Origin: Polytrichum commune
Taxonomy: Eukaryota; Streptophyta; Polytrichopsida; Polytrichales; Polytrichaceae
Assembly (NCBI GenBank): GCA_950295325.1
Contig: OX485807.1
Coordinates: 16,643,001-16,707,000 of the forward strand
DNA: 64,000 bases
Direction: 5' to 3'
Position 1 is the stretch's first letter. Every line of letters starts with the position of its first letter. This document shows, piece after piece, positions 1 through 10,700 of this stretch. The notes beneath the pieces are model-generated. The model ran no database searches. It saw only the letters and a list, made by a program, of their open reading frames with translations, and was not told where the DNA came from. The position numbers and the translations under genes are program-made.

Positions 1-123
1 CCTTGATTCATTGATCTCATCGCCCAAGACTCGGTAGATCAAACGAAAGCGATGCGTATTGCTGAGAAGCGGTGGGAGGTACATGCAAATCGTTTATCAA
101 GATGTACTTTACATGGTTTCTAA
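1..123 (+). CDS. possible 3'-terminal coding end of a SNF2/helicase-like gene (partial)
   Basis: Frame 1 is open from base 7 to a TAA at 121-123. It contains the string IDLIAQDSVDQT followed by a short basic tail. 'LIAQDTVDE' just after helicase motif VI is typical of the C-terminal helicase half of SNF2-family proteins and related DNA translocases, so this may be the last exon of such a gene or of a transposon helicase entering from the left. There is a TGA at 4-6 in this frame, so either a splice acceptor lies at the window edge or the gene is broken. Only about 38 residues are visible, so the call is weak. Confidence 0.28.
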
Positions 124-339
124 TATTATTTTGTGGTTGTTGCCAATAAAAGAAGGTTATAGTTTATTAGGTCCCCTAGTCGTTAGTAGTATTGTAGTAT
201 TGCTTTCCCATGACAAAGATATTTAACATAAGGAACTAAAAACAAGGGATCTATGTCATGACAAATGTGAAGTATTCTCCGACCACATGGCTCAAATTCA
301 AAATTGTGATTGCACCAATGCAAAGAAAAAATCCTCTTG

Positions 340-353
340 AAGAAGATTGCTCA
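340..353. repeat. left target-site duplication of LINE copy 1
   Basis: The 14-mer AAGAAGATTGCTCA is repeated exactly at 2643-2656. It directly abuts the AAG-rich end of the element on its right, as expected of a target-primed insertion on the minus strand. Confidence 0.75.
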
Positions 354-2642
354 AAAGAAGAAGAAGAAGAACTCCAACCCCGCAAAGGGGGGCCGGAGTG
401 AATAAAGTGTTTGTTCATAAGACATCCTTAGCCATACCCCAGGGTAGTGGCGTTGGATGTAATACTACTTCACCCTTTTCAGGGAGTAGACACTATTTTG
501 GCACCGGTTAAATAGTACCACCGGGAGAACCAGTGGAGGAGGAGGGGGGGGGGGGACATTAAGTTCGGTGAATTAAGTATGATTTTGTAGATTTTAAATG
601 GGCTGTTTATTTTCAAGCCGTCTTTTATGAATTAAAATTGTATGTGCATATTGTATGGCGATTATGTTGATTTGGCTAAATGTGTTCTTAATTTGTTGAG
701 TGGGTAGTTTGAGTTGTGTTTCTAACGCATACATGGAGGGGATGTGAGTAGTGGCTCTGGCACCGGAGGCCAGGACAAGGAGTGGGGTTACCTACCATCC
801 GTTTGAAATGAGGTTGTCAATGAGTGGTTGATACTTGGTGGTTTTTCTTTCAATTGTTGCTGCAGGGAACCTATCATTGCAGTATGTAAATTCTATGTAT
901 TGTATAGTAATTGCTGGTGTGGGTGCAGCCGGTGGTGGAGAATTGTATGGATGGCCAAGGACACATAGGATGTCAGGTTTGAGCCGGGCATTACAGTGAC
1001 AGCGTGGCGTGTCACATGTGCATGATAGTAACCATGCGAGAACTGTGTTTTCTTGAGGGGATTCATTATATACGCCTGCATTCATGAGTGTGTAATATCT
1101 CGTAATTTTGTTGGACATGAGAAGTTTACGGATTTCCCAGACTGCTTTATGATGTCGGTTTGTAATTAGCGCATGGATGTGTTGTTGTTTACATTTAAGG
1201 AGTACGTGTAACCATGTATCCGCTTCAGGCGAGTGACAGATTGGGCATGTATGAGAGGGGTATGCGGTCCGACCAAAGAAAAGTTGTTTACGGGCATGGC
1301 CCATGTATTGTCCGGTTCTGAATTTTACTAGGCATGTTTTTTGTTTATCTGTGATAGCCGGGTTATTCCAAAAGTCATTTGATAATGCCTTGTCGATGTC
1401 ATTGTTGGCAAGCCATTTGTGTAGTTGGTGTGTTTGGGATGCCATAATTGTCAAGTTACGCTTTTTGTCATGTTTAATGATGTATTGTTGAAGATGACGA
1501 ATAGGGCCTTTATCTGGTGTAGCCTGCATTGAGTGCCACCAGTTTTTATGGAGGTAATATGGTGTGGGGTGGGCATGTTCGAAAGTTTCTACTGCATTTC
1601 TGTGGTGAAGTGTACATCCAAGTTTAGCTAGTTGATCGGCTTGTTCATTGCCACTTATGTTGGCATGGGCCTTAACTTTATGGAGTGTGGTGGTTTGTGT
1701 ACGAGTTTGTAACATCCGAACTATAGATTCAAGTATTTTCTTGTCTGGGTGGCTGTTATGTAAGGTTGGGTGTTTTGTTTGTGTGTTTATGAGGTATAGG
1801 ACGTTAAGACAATCCGTGAAGATGTGAGCAGGTTCGTTTCGATATGTGGTAGTAAGGAGGCATAGGTATGGTGTATGGCCATGAGTTCTGCTCTTAGAAT
1901 ATTTTGGAGTCCTGGTAGTCGTTCTGCGATTTTGAGATTTTTGAATGGATTATAGATCCCATAGCCTGCTTTTTCGCGAATCCATTGTTCTTGGGTAAGT
2001 GCTTTGGGAGGTATAAATGATCCATCTGTGTAGTAGCAGAATTGCGATTGGTATTTGAGAGGGAGGTATATGTTTTGATTGTTAATTGGTGGGAGATTAG
2101 TAGTAAAGGTCAGAGTTGGGGAAGGCATATATGGGAGGTGTGACCAGGTTTTACTGCGATTCACTGGGGTGTTCAATGGTGTGGGTGGGGCTGTTGTGTT
2201 AAATATGGAAGGTATGTGTAGTGTGGTGCCAAGGATGTCCATGTGTTGTGCATAGTCACGCATCGCCGGAGGGGAGGTTTGATGGTGAATACATAATACA
2301 TGGACGTCCCGACTTTCGATTCGGGGTTCAATTCGTAATTCCGGGGGTATTGTGGGTTCGTCATATGTAATGGTATCTGCTTTGAAGTGGGTGATGACAT
2401 GTGAGTCCAAGAAGGGGCCTTCATGGGGATGAAGGTTATGGTACCAGTTGGGGTCGGTTGTGATGAGTATCGTTATTGTGTTAGGGTCGTTTTGTGCTGC
2501 AAGTCTTGCCCAGTGTAGGGCTTGGTGGGTGTATTTTTCTGTATGAGGGTGAGCATATCCGTGCCCTTGCCATTTATGTTGGAACACGGTTCCTATTGAC
2601 CCGAATACTTTATCTCGAAGGTGTGGAGAAGAGAATTGTCTT
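354..2642 (-). mobile_element. 5'-truncated LINE copy 1 (RNase H + zinc-finger family, TTC-repeat tail)
   Basis: The element is a minus-strand retroposon insertion of about 2.29 kb, flanked by a perfect 14-bp direct repeat. Its 3' end (low coordinates) carries a ~240-bp untranslated region ending in a GGGGTTGGAG segment followed by about five TTC units, rather than poly(A). The 5' end is truncated inside coding sequence. The coding part has an RNase H domain and a CCHC-like zinc finger but no visible reverse transcriptase motifs, which presumably lay upstream of the truncation. A G-run at about 547-555 lies in the 3' UTR. A related, more decayed copy is adjacent at about 2864-4294. Target-primed reverse transcription is inferred from the truncation, tail and TSD together. 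Confidence 0.8.
594..2642 (-). pseudogene. LINE ORF2 C-terminal remnant: unknown domain, RNase H, zinc finger
   Basis: Two open stretches (1787-2587 and 792-1715, the latter extending upstream of its first Met) form one broken ORF. The upstream part has an unidentified region of ~190 residues, then an RNase H domain: YTDGS (first Asp), LRAELMAIH (Glu), HIFTDCLN (second Asp) and SGNEQADQLAK (last Asp). These are the four acidic positions of the fold. A frameshift near 1850 separates RAEL from FTD. Downstream is CPICHSPEADTWLHVLLKC, a zinc-binding motif of LINE C-termini. A second frameshift near 780 follows FTYCNDRF...ISNGW; in the shifted frame the protein continues to a TAA at 594-596, and that tail aligns with the end of copy 2. 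It is therefore inactive. Confidence 0.72.
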
Positions 2643-2656
2643 AAGAAGATTGCTCA
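2643..2656. repeat. right target-site duplication of LINE copy 1
   Basis: This is an exact copy of the 14-mer at 340-353. It marks the truncated 5' boundary of the minus-strand LINE. Confidence 0.75.
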
Positions 2657-2863
2657 TTTATGTGTGTGCATACAACCACCTTCCATTCTCCAACATCCAA
2701 ATGTTGCGGTGACTAACCTACTTGGAAGTCGTTACAAACAACTATCCACAAGTGTCACTTTTTCTTCTCCTTCTTGCATGTGCACCGAATCTGATGCCAA
2801 GCCAAGCCAAGCCATACCCAACCCATCCTCCTCTTCAATTCAACGCTAGTGCATAGAAATGTA

Positions 2864-4294
2864 GAAAAAGAAAAAGAAAAAATAACGCCCGTATCTTTGT
2901 ACTGGCGTGAATGCGAGCCCGTTGACCGTACATTGATCACGACATTCCGTGATGCAATGTGCGGTTTTATGCCTCCTTTGGGGAGGTGGGCTCTGAGGAG
3001 GGCACAAGTAATCTAGTTTAGTTAGGGGGAGGTACATGTTTTTGTTTGTTTTGTAGTTTTCTCTTATTTAGTACTAAATAGGTAAGGTATTTGATGGCGT
3101 TTTGGTGTATGTTTTTCATAAGATTTTTGATGCTTGATTTTGGGATTTTTAGTTTTGTGAGATTATCAATGGAGTGCTCGTGTATGGCTCCTCTTACTCC
3201 TGCTCTGATGGTGATGAGGGGGTTGGTATTCCAACCATTATTTTGGATGGTGCTATTTAATGGGTCATATTTGGCGTGTTTGTGCGTGATGGCTTGTTCA
3301 GGGAATCTATCATGGCAGTATGTAAATTCAATGAATTGTATTGTGTGTTTAGGTGATGGTGATATACTTTAGGTAGTTGTGTTTGGTTTGGGGCTCCAAT
3401 CACACATAAGATGTCTGGTCTTAGCTTAGCTTGGCATTGGCATGGTTTTAGGTGACATGTGCATTGGAGTAGCCATTATGGTATTGTTTGTTCTTGTGGG
3501 TGGTTATTGAGGTGGCTTGCATTGGTCAGTGTGAAGAACCTAGTGTTTTTGTTGGCTTGTAGTGTTTGAGTGATGAGGTGTACTGCTTTGTTATGCATTG
3601 TGATTCTGAGTCCTTTAAGGTATGGGTGTTCACATGTAGATAGTAAACGGGGCCATGTGTCACGTTCGTTTTTATGGCATAGTGTGCAGTTGGGATTCTG
3701 GTATGTGATAGGCCTAAATATGTTTTTCCTGTGGTTGCCCATGTATTGGGCATACCTGAATTTTAGTGTTTGGGTGATTTGGGAATTTGGCACTTTCTCG
3801 TTTTGCCAAAAGTGGTTGGAGAGCTTCTGATTTGTTTGGGAATTTGATATCCATTTGTCTACGTATGGGAATTTACGTTTGGCGAGGATTGTTTCTCGGT
3901 TTCCATGTTCTTTGGATATGAATGTACGTAGGTTTTGGATGGCTCCATCGTGTGTGGCTATTGGACAGCTGGCTAGCTAGTATGGGATCGGGTGGGTTAT
4001 GTGAATACGTGGAGTGTTCGTTGGTTTTTCTTTGGTTGTCCCCTCATTTGCTAGTGTGTCTGCTATTTCATTTTCCGGTGATGCCTGTGTGTGCCCGTAC
4101 TTTATGTGTGTGGACTTTATGTGGGGTCCAATATATTTGCCGTACTATTGCTGCTATAAGTAGTTTGTATGGGTGATGGTGTTGTGATGTTGGGTGTTGG
4201 ATGTGATTGTTTATTAAATATATGCTATTAAGGCTATCTGTGAATATGTGTGTGTCTATTTGAGTAATTTGTATATTTTTGATAGCGAAATGTA
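2864..4294 (-). mobile_element. decayed LINE copy 2 of the same family
   Basis: Minus-strand translation in shifting frames gives the same order as copy 1: HIFTDSLNSIYLI, TGITGNEIADTLANEG (RNase H C-terminal half), KFRYAQYMGNHRKN, the zinc finger CTLCHKNERDTW...C, CQCQAKLRPDILCVIGAP, and TIQFIEFTYCHDRFPE. It ends at a TAA at 3018-3020. Several stops and frameshifts break it, for example before LAGCP near 3985 and at 3476. A TTTTTC-type simple repeat at about 2864-2882 may be its tail. The 5' end fades at about 4290. A possible 8-bp repeat (GAAATGTA at 2856-2863 and 4287-4294) could be a target-site duplication, but it is short and AT-rich. Confidence 0.65.
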
Positions 4295-6221
4295 CGTATA
4301 TAAAATACGCCCAAAAATGATGGTTGAAACTTCAATGATTGAGCAACTTCAGAGTTCATCACAAAGCTTATAAACCACTATGACTTTAGGTCATCAATGG
4401 AATCACGCAAGCTTATAGCTTTGTTTATTCATCCATATAACAATCGAAGTTAAATAATGAATTGCATATGTTGTTATTGTTGTAATAAATATTCAAAATA
4501 ATGTGGAATGTCGTTAAAGTAACATGGGGCAACCCAATTGCACATCCTATCACTGTAAGTATGTACTAACAACATCCATGATAAGTAAACTGAATATTTT
4601 AGTTAGTGTCATATGGTATATTAAGTCAACATGGCACCACCATGGTGACTTTTTTAATAACAATTTTTTTTTGTAAAGTTTACAAGTATCGTCATCTCAA
4701 CTTACTTTACTTCATCCACTTTTAATTTGGTAAAGTCTGCATCCTAACATTGATGTGGTGAAATATTATCATGGATGATTGAAATTTGGATGAAAAATCA
4801 CTTAGTAAGTGTTAGTAATCACAACATTGTAAATCTATAATATTCAACAAAATCTACAAGGAATGAATGTTAGGTGTATATTTAGATCATTGCGGCTTAT
4901 TGCACATCAAATCATAGACTTGTCATTGAAGCTAGATGATGATCAACTATCCCCATCTCTAGAGAGAATAGATTATGCCACTTTTGGCACTTCCAACGCA
5001 GTTGAAAATGAGGCACACTTTCTTTCAATTATACCATCGAGTGGACATTTAGAGCCTCTATCTCACAGAGGCTACCGCACTTCACTGCTCTAGGAAATTA
5101 GTGGGTTTAAAACCATCGTGATGTACTTCTTAGTCCATTACCCTTTTGGCTTCCTAGACTTTAAAATCAATTTAATTCCATTTAGTGTTAGTGACACTAC
5201 ATGGCGGATAACAATCAGTATTGAGCAAGATGAATAGAACTAGTGACACTCAATATAATGTTGAGTGTACTATTGTGGGTTATGGATGAGCATCCTTTGT
5301 GTGGATAGAAAAGTGCAAGAGAGTTGTTGAAAGTGCCTTCCACTTGGATGAGCAACCAATTATGCACTAATAGTAGGCCCAATAAGTCTTATTACAATAC
5401 CTTGTACAATGTGCAACTACCTTATACAATGATGTATGCAATTAGGTAACCCCATGCTAATTAATCAACTTTCCACACTATTTTGAGTATGTATCACCGT
5501 GTACAAAATACATTATTCATTTTGCTACATTGATTGTTATTTGGATGAATAAAGAAAGTTATAAGTTTTGTGATCATATTTGACCCAAGCCAATATGCAT
5601 GGGTATAGAGACAACCTATTTGCAAATGCAACTTAAGTGCACATATTATTATAGATATTGTACACAAGAAACCTTGCAATAGACTGTAGCATGATGATAC
5701 GTGTACAATCTCAAACATTACGCTCACCATGTTGTGAGGGTCATCTATTGCGATCTATATATTGTTGTGCTTGTGGTCAACAAAGACATGACATGTTAGT
5801 GATATCTTAAATGGTGAGCGCTACGTAACTTTGCTCTTTTACTTCCTCACACCTTTAACTCTTCAAACCAAAAGGAAGTCGTCACATAAGACTACTTGGG
5901 TTTTGTTTCCTAGCATCTACTATGGGGGCTTTAGGTATAAAACATGCACCCTATAGGTTTGTTGTTGATTTGTCCTATTTTAACTTTAAAATATGAAATT
6001 CAGTGTCTTTGATCCTAATTTAGGTATTAATTATGCTTAGAGTGGAATCTCCGAGTTGTACATAACAAACATCTCTTTTCACTCTCCCCTTGGTAAGTGT
6101 GATGAAACATCACCCGAACGGACCTCTCATCCATTCCATGTTAAAAACTTGACCTCTTATATGGTTGTGCTTAATTTATCTAAAATATGTTAAACCGAAC
6201 TGACTAAGGGTCTCTAAATGG
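4295..6221. other. intergenic, AT-rich, no gene seen
   Basis: No coding signal is recognisable on either strand; open frames are short and lack domain motifs. It holds two members of a dispersed repeat: about 5440-5620 (plus sense) and a shorter inverted piece at about 4395-4450. Both match about 59100-59275, sharing the words 'gttatttggat(g)aataaa...gctataag' and 'cccaagc(c/t)aat(a/t)tgcatgggta'. Confidence 0.5.
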
Positions 6222-6340
6222 ACACCACAAAGATGTCACATGTTTGGATGTTATTGGACTACATGCTCACAATTTGTTACTATTCTGTACTCAATAGTGA
6301 GCATAATATGGGAGACATATATGATCATTTAAAAGCATGT
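6222..6340 (+). repeat. partial copy of dispersed repeat family 'GACATGTGTT'
   Basis: This matches in order the words found at 36290-36480, 38645-38955 and 59982-60300: 'ggacacc', 'acatgt', 'attggact(a)catgctca' and 'atatatgatcat'. It is strongly diverged, and neither ends nor TIRs could be defined. Confidence 0.4.
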
Positions 6341-6429
6341 TAAGTACTTTAAATAGGAAGCATAGTGTTCACCAACAATATTGACTATAGTTTGGGTCTC
6401 CAACCCACGTCTAGCAAGATAGAATCATC

Positions 6430-6648
6430 ACATATGAGCAAACCTCTCATTCATCCAACATAAAACCCATGAAATATATGCATGACCCAAATGTATTTAA
6501 TTGATTTGACACCAAAATTAGCTTCAAATACCCCAACTGCTCTAGTTTGAAATCATTTGAGACGAATTAGCCACAAGCCTTAAAAGGACACAAGTTTTTA
6601 TGTTGGATGGATGAGAGGTATGAGTTCGTATGCAACAATACCCTCTTG
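6430..6648. mobile_element. MITE-like element, family 1 (copy 1)
   Basis: The ends are inverted repeats. The left side reads AACCTCTCATTCATCCAACATAA and the right side contains the reverse complement around TTATGTTGGATGGATGAGAGGT at about 6600-6620. The interior phrase 'ttgatttgacaccaaaattagctt' at about 6500 recurs at 63823-63850 inside another copy with the same ends. Size of ~220 bp, absence of coding capacity and inverted ends fit a non-autonomous DNA transposon. Confidence 0.6.
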
Positions 6649-7404
6649 GCCCTTTCTCTTGAAGTCGGTGCCTCTAGAATCAAGCAATCCTATTGATCGA
6701 GAGTTAACTTTGGGACCCAAGGCATTTACAATAAGGCATGTGTCCAATGTATGAGAAACTAAAGCAACGCTAATGTCACTCCACATTCCCGATACATCTT
6801 GATGGTCCCAACTCAAGAAAAAGGTGGGGGGAGGGTCCAAGACACTATTTTTGGTGGATTTGACATGGGAATTTTCTTTAAAGACCTTGAAGCATAGTAA
6901 TGTCCCTTTCCCACATAACTTTGGCTTAGCCTAAAAGTATGTTCTAAGAACACGGCCTTCACACCATCAACTCTATCTAATCCCAAGCCTTGTTGGCAAA
7001 GGATGTGGCATGGTTTAAAAGCGGAGGTTTTAAGCCTCAAGCACCGACCCTCCCATCGGTACCTAGACATAAGGCAACAATGTAGGACCTTTAAAAGTGT
7101 CGCCTCCTGCCCTTGTGATTGGTTGCTTTTAGTCTTAGCTATGGGGGCACAACGAGCTTCCTTAACAAAAAACAATGGTAAGATAGATGAGTGGTAAGGC
7201 ACTTGGAGATGGGACATGATCTATATATCGTGCTTGGTAGATAAAACAATGAACATGTGTGAAAGCTACTTAACTAAAACCTACTCGAAAATCTCTGGAG
7301 CAAGTTCTTTTGGGTGCATTGGGATAGTCTCGGCTGTCACCGAGAGAACTTTACCCGTTTTTTGAGAAAGACTTTGATTATTTGGTAAAGCCATGTGAGG
7401 ATGG

Positions 7405-7518
7405 GCTTTAAATCATATGAGATGAATTGACCACAAACCTATTGGGGGGTCGAGATTTTATATTAGATGGACGAGAGGTAAGCTCTCGTGTGCTATTCTC
7501 TCTCTCTCTCTCTCCATC
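7405..7518. mobile_element. right-end fragment of MITE family 1, ending in (CT)n
   Basis: Positions 7405-7480 match the right half of the copies at 6575-6648 and 63925-64000 ('gatgaattgaccacaa', 'ttagatggacgagaggta'). A (TC)n microsatellite at 7494-7517 follows, like the CT tract following the copy at the window end. No left end was found. Confidence 0.5.
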
Positions 7519-7759
7519 TCTTCCCAATGGAAATTACATTTGCAGAAAGGTAAAAAGTAAGTAAAATCTCCTCGGTGAAAACATACATACGAGGGGGAAA
7601 AGCGAGCGACGTTATCCATCCGGACTGAGGTTGGAGCACTTTGAATCAAGCCGGGACTGACACAACTACTCCTCGCAAATTCGTCACGAAGTTTCGAGCT
7701 TGCACACAACAACTGGGTTTCAATCTGTTTGGAATTGCACTTATTTGGGAGCGATAGCC

Positions 7760-10700
7760 ATGGCGATGGCTAAGGCGATGGCAATGGCATCGCCGGTGGT
7801 GTGTGTGGATTTGAGAGTAGCATCCTCGCCAGCGCCCACAAGAGGTGCAAGAATTCCACGAATTGCAATCGTGTGTGCGGGGAAGTTGGATGGGGGAGAG
7901 GAGGTGGAGATTAAGAAGAAAGAGGAGCGGGGGAAAGGGATGTTCAGTTTTGTCACCGATAACGAAAGCAGTAGGGGCGCCATTCAATTGCCCAATACGC
8001 CCGCGCAAGATGGGAACCTCGGCCAAATGATCTCGGTACAATCACCACAGTTTTAAGCACATTTATCTGTTTCCGGAAATGATGACGATGGTATTTCTCC
8101 TGTAATTTGAGGGAGGATTCCTCGTCAACGATTGCTTGTATTGCTCTCTAAAATGAACTTTTGTGTGTGTGAAGTTGCTCCCTCTTGAAATTTTGAGATG
8201 GAGTTTCTTGACTTGCTGGAATTTTTTTTTTGGTTAAAATGACGATGGCCCGGACGATGATAATTCCACAAGAGTTTGCTGTTCACTGTGCCCTAAGGAA
8301 TGCAGTTGAGCATGGACAACACAACTTTCCCGGGTATCTATGACCCATATTGTTTGAGGGACTGGGTAGGAGTAAGGATAAGAGGAAATACGGAAGGCTG
8401 ATTGTCAGGCTGTGATATGAACAAGGCACGATTAGAGTTGCAGACGTGCTGCTCAACATCTGATATAAAGGATAAAAAATGTGCCTTTTGAGCCAACTGT
8501 GTTGAACTGAAAATTTTCTTCTTCAAAAACTTGATTGAAAGGCTTCTTGAAATAATGGCTTTGATGGAATTCTTTCATAATCTCGAGATAGTTCTCCTGA
8601 GTATAGCGTCTACCCTCCTTCATATGCGAATGGTAATGAAAAGGTGGCCATAGCCATGCGATGAGAACTCAAGAGAATTTTGTTTGATTAGCTTTTTCTT
8701 CCCTTAGTACTAATTCTTGTGGAATCGATGGCTACGGTTGCATTGCTCTTACAGTGTCGACCGTAAATATTCTGTGGTTGGGGCTTTTCCTTACTGTGAA
8801 ATCTTGTGGGCAGTGGGGATGCGGTGAGGAGTCTGAGTTCTGGGTATTGGGTTGGGACAGTCAATTGAGAACAAGGGGAGGGAATATGGCGCTTACATCC
8901 GTGCCGGAGACTTCCGATGGTGGGTTAGAGAAACAGGTATAGAACCCATGATATTTGCACAGGCGTGCAATTTTATTATTATTGTCTTTTGAATTTATTT
9001 TTATCAGCAACTCTGGCAAGGTTTCTCAACTTAGAATTGAGCTTCTTTTGTGCCAAAGAGTTAACTAATGCACAGTGATATTTGTGTGTTCTTAATTCAA
9101 AAATTGATACATTATGTGCTTTGGAATGTGGTGCAGGGAAATCCAACACAAAGAAGGGGACGGTAGTTTTCTTGCACGGTGCACCTACCCAGTCCTACAG
9201 CTACAGAGATGTCTTGGCTCAGGTCAAATTTCTTGCTTAGATCTGAGCTGTGGAATTGGATGCATTGATTGAATCTCTGAAATCTCCATGTCTGTGAAAT
9301 TTAGTCCGGAGATTGTTTTTAATGCTGCTAGAGTGATGGAGCAGATGGCCAAGGCTGGGTATCATTGCATTGCCCCTGACTGGATAGGATTTGGATTCAG
9401 TGAGAAACCTCAGCCTGAGTATGATTTCTCTTACACAGGTATGTCCATATTCATGCCCGAATTGTTGACAGCATCCAATAATCTCAAGGGTAATAGTTCT
9501 AGAGACATCTCAGGAAAAAAAGATCAAAAATCTATAAAGAGAGCTTCGTGGTTTGCATTGGTGTTTGCATCAACTGGGAGAACAGTTTCAAATTTCTCGA
9601 CTTTATATATGATGCTAAATGAGAAAGTGTAGTTAGGTTATTTCCTGATCCCCGTGAAGGAGTGACGTTGATGTCATTGCGTGAAAGCGCAAGAAATTGA
9701 TTGAAATTTTCTGGGTGGGGAATTCTCTGATCCACTCTAGGGCTCATGATCAACCCCTGCAGAGGAAGCCTACCATGAGGAGCTCGACAAGCTGCTCGAA
9801 AAGTTGGACATTGCATCTCCATTTTTTCTTGTCACTCAGGTTTCTGAAATTTTCTCCTTAATGAAATCTCCATCAATAGACATTATTTCACATTCCTGTG
9901 TGAAGAGTCGAGAAATTTGTAAGTTGAAAGAGTTGGGATCCTCACATCATGTAGAGTTCTTTTAATGCTCTGTGTATGTTTCTCACCCATCTTAAGTTGC
10001 TTTCGGCAGGGTTTCATTGTTGGATCATACGGATTGACATGGGCCTTGAAAAATCCAAACCGGATTAAGAAGTTGGTTGCCATGAACACACCCCTCACGC
10101 CCTCCGCGCCTCTTCCCGGCATTTTCCAACAATTACGGTAACATATTCCTTCCTAGAACTACAAATATATGCTAAGAGCATTGCGCTTGACATCTCACCT
10201 GTTTTTCATTTCATAGCCTGTTTAGTCATCTGTAAGTGTTATTTACACGATATTTGCATCTCACCTGCGCAAGCATTGTTATGCTGGGAGGGTAGAGATA
10301 AACTCATCGGTTTCAATATTTATAGGATCCAATATGTGAATATGGATTGCAGCATGGTAAGAATCTGGAGGTCATATGAAAATTTTGCTACACTTTGTTG
10401 ATTCTCCGCATTTTCTGTCCTTGCAAGTACATAGTTTCTGGCACTGACAAGGTTCCATATCTGTTAGTGCAGTTTTCCTCTTGTTGGCGAATTTACTTGC
10501 CAAAATGCTGTGCTTCCTGAGAGATTCGTTGAAGCCGGGAGCCCGTAAGATCACTAATGTTGTGCCACATTCAGTTTTTTGAACATTGTGTGGAAATGCA
10601 TATGATTATTCCTTTGTGGTCTTATTCTCAGTTTCAATAATTAAGAAACAGCTTGTCAGCTTATGTGACGACCACTGAAAAACCTGTGCTTGGATTAATT

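Noticed and set aside
547-555. G-run as a possible quadruplex or origin signal
   Set aside because: It is a single homopolymer tract inside a LINE 3' UTR; similar G/C runs are scattered through the window and look like simple-sequence drift.
7845-8030. out-of-frame open frames over hydrolase exon 1 (also at 26927-27118)
   Set aside because: These are shadow frames of the captured and parental exon; the correct frame reads GKLDGGEEVEIKKK.
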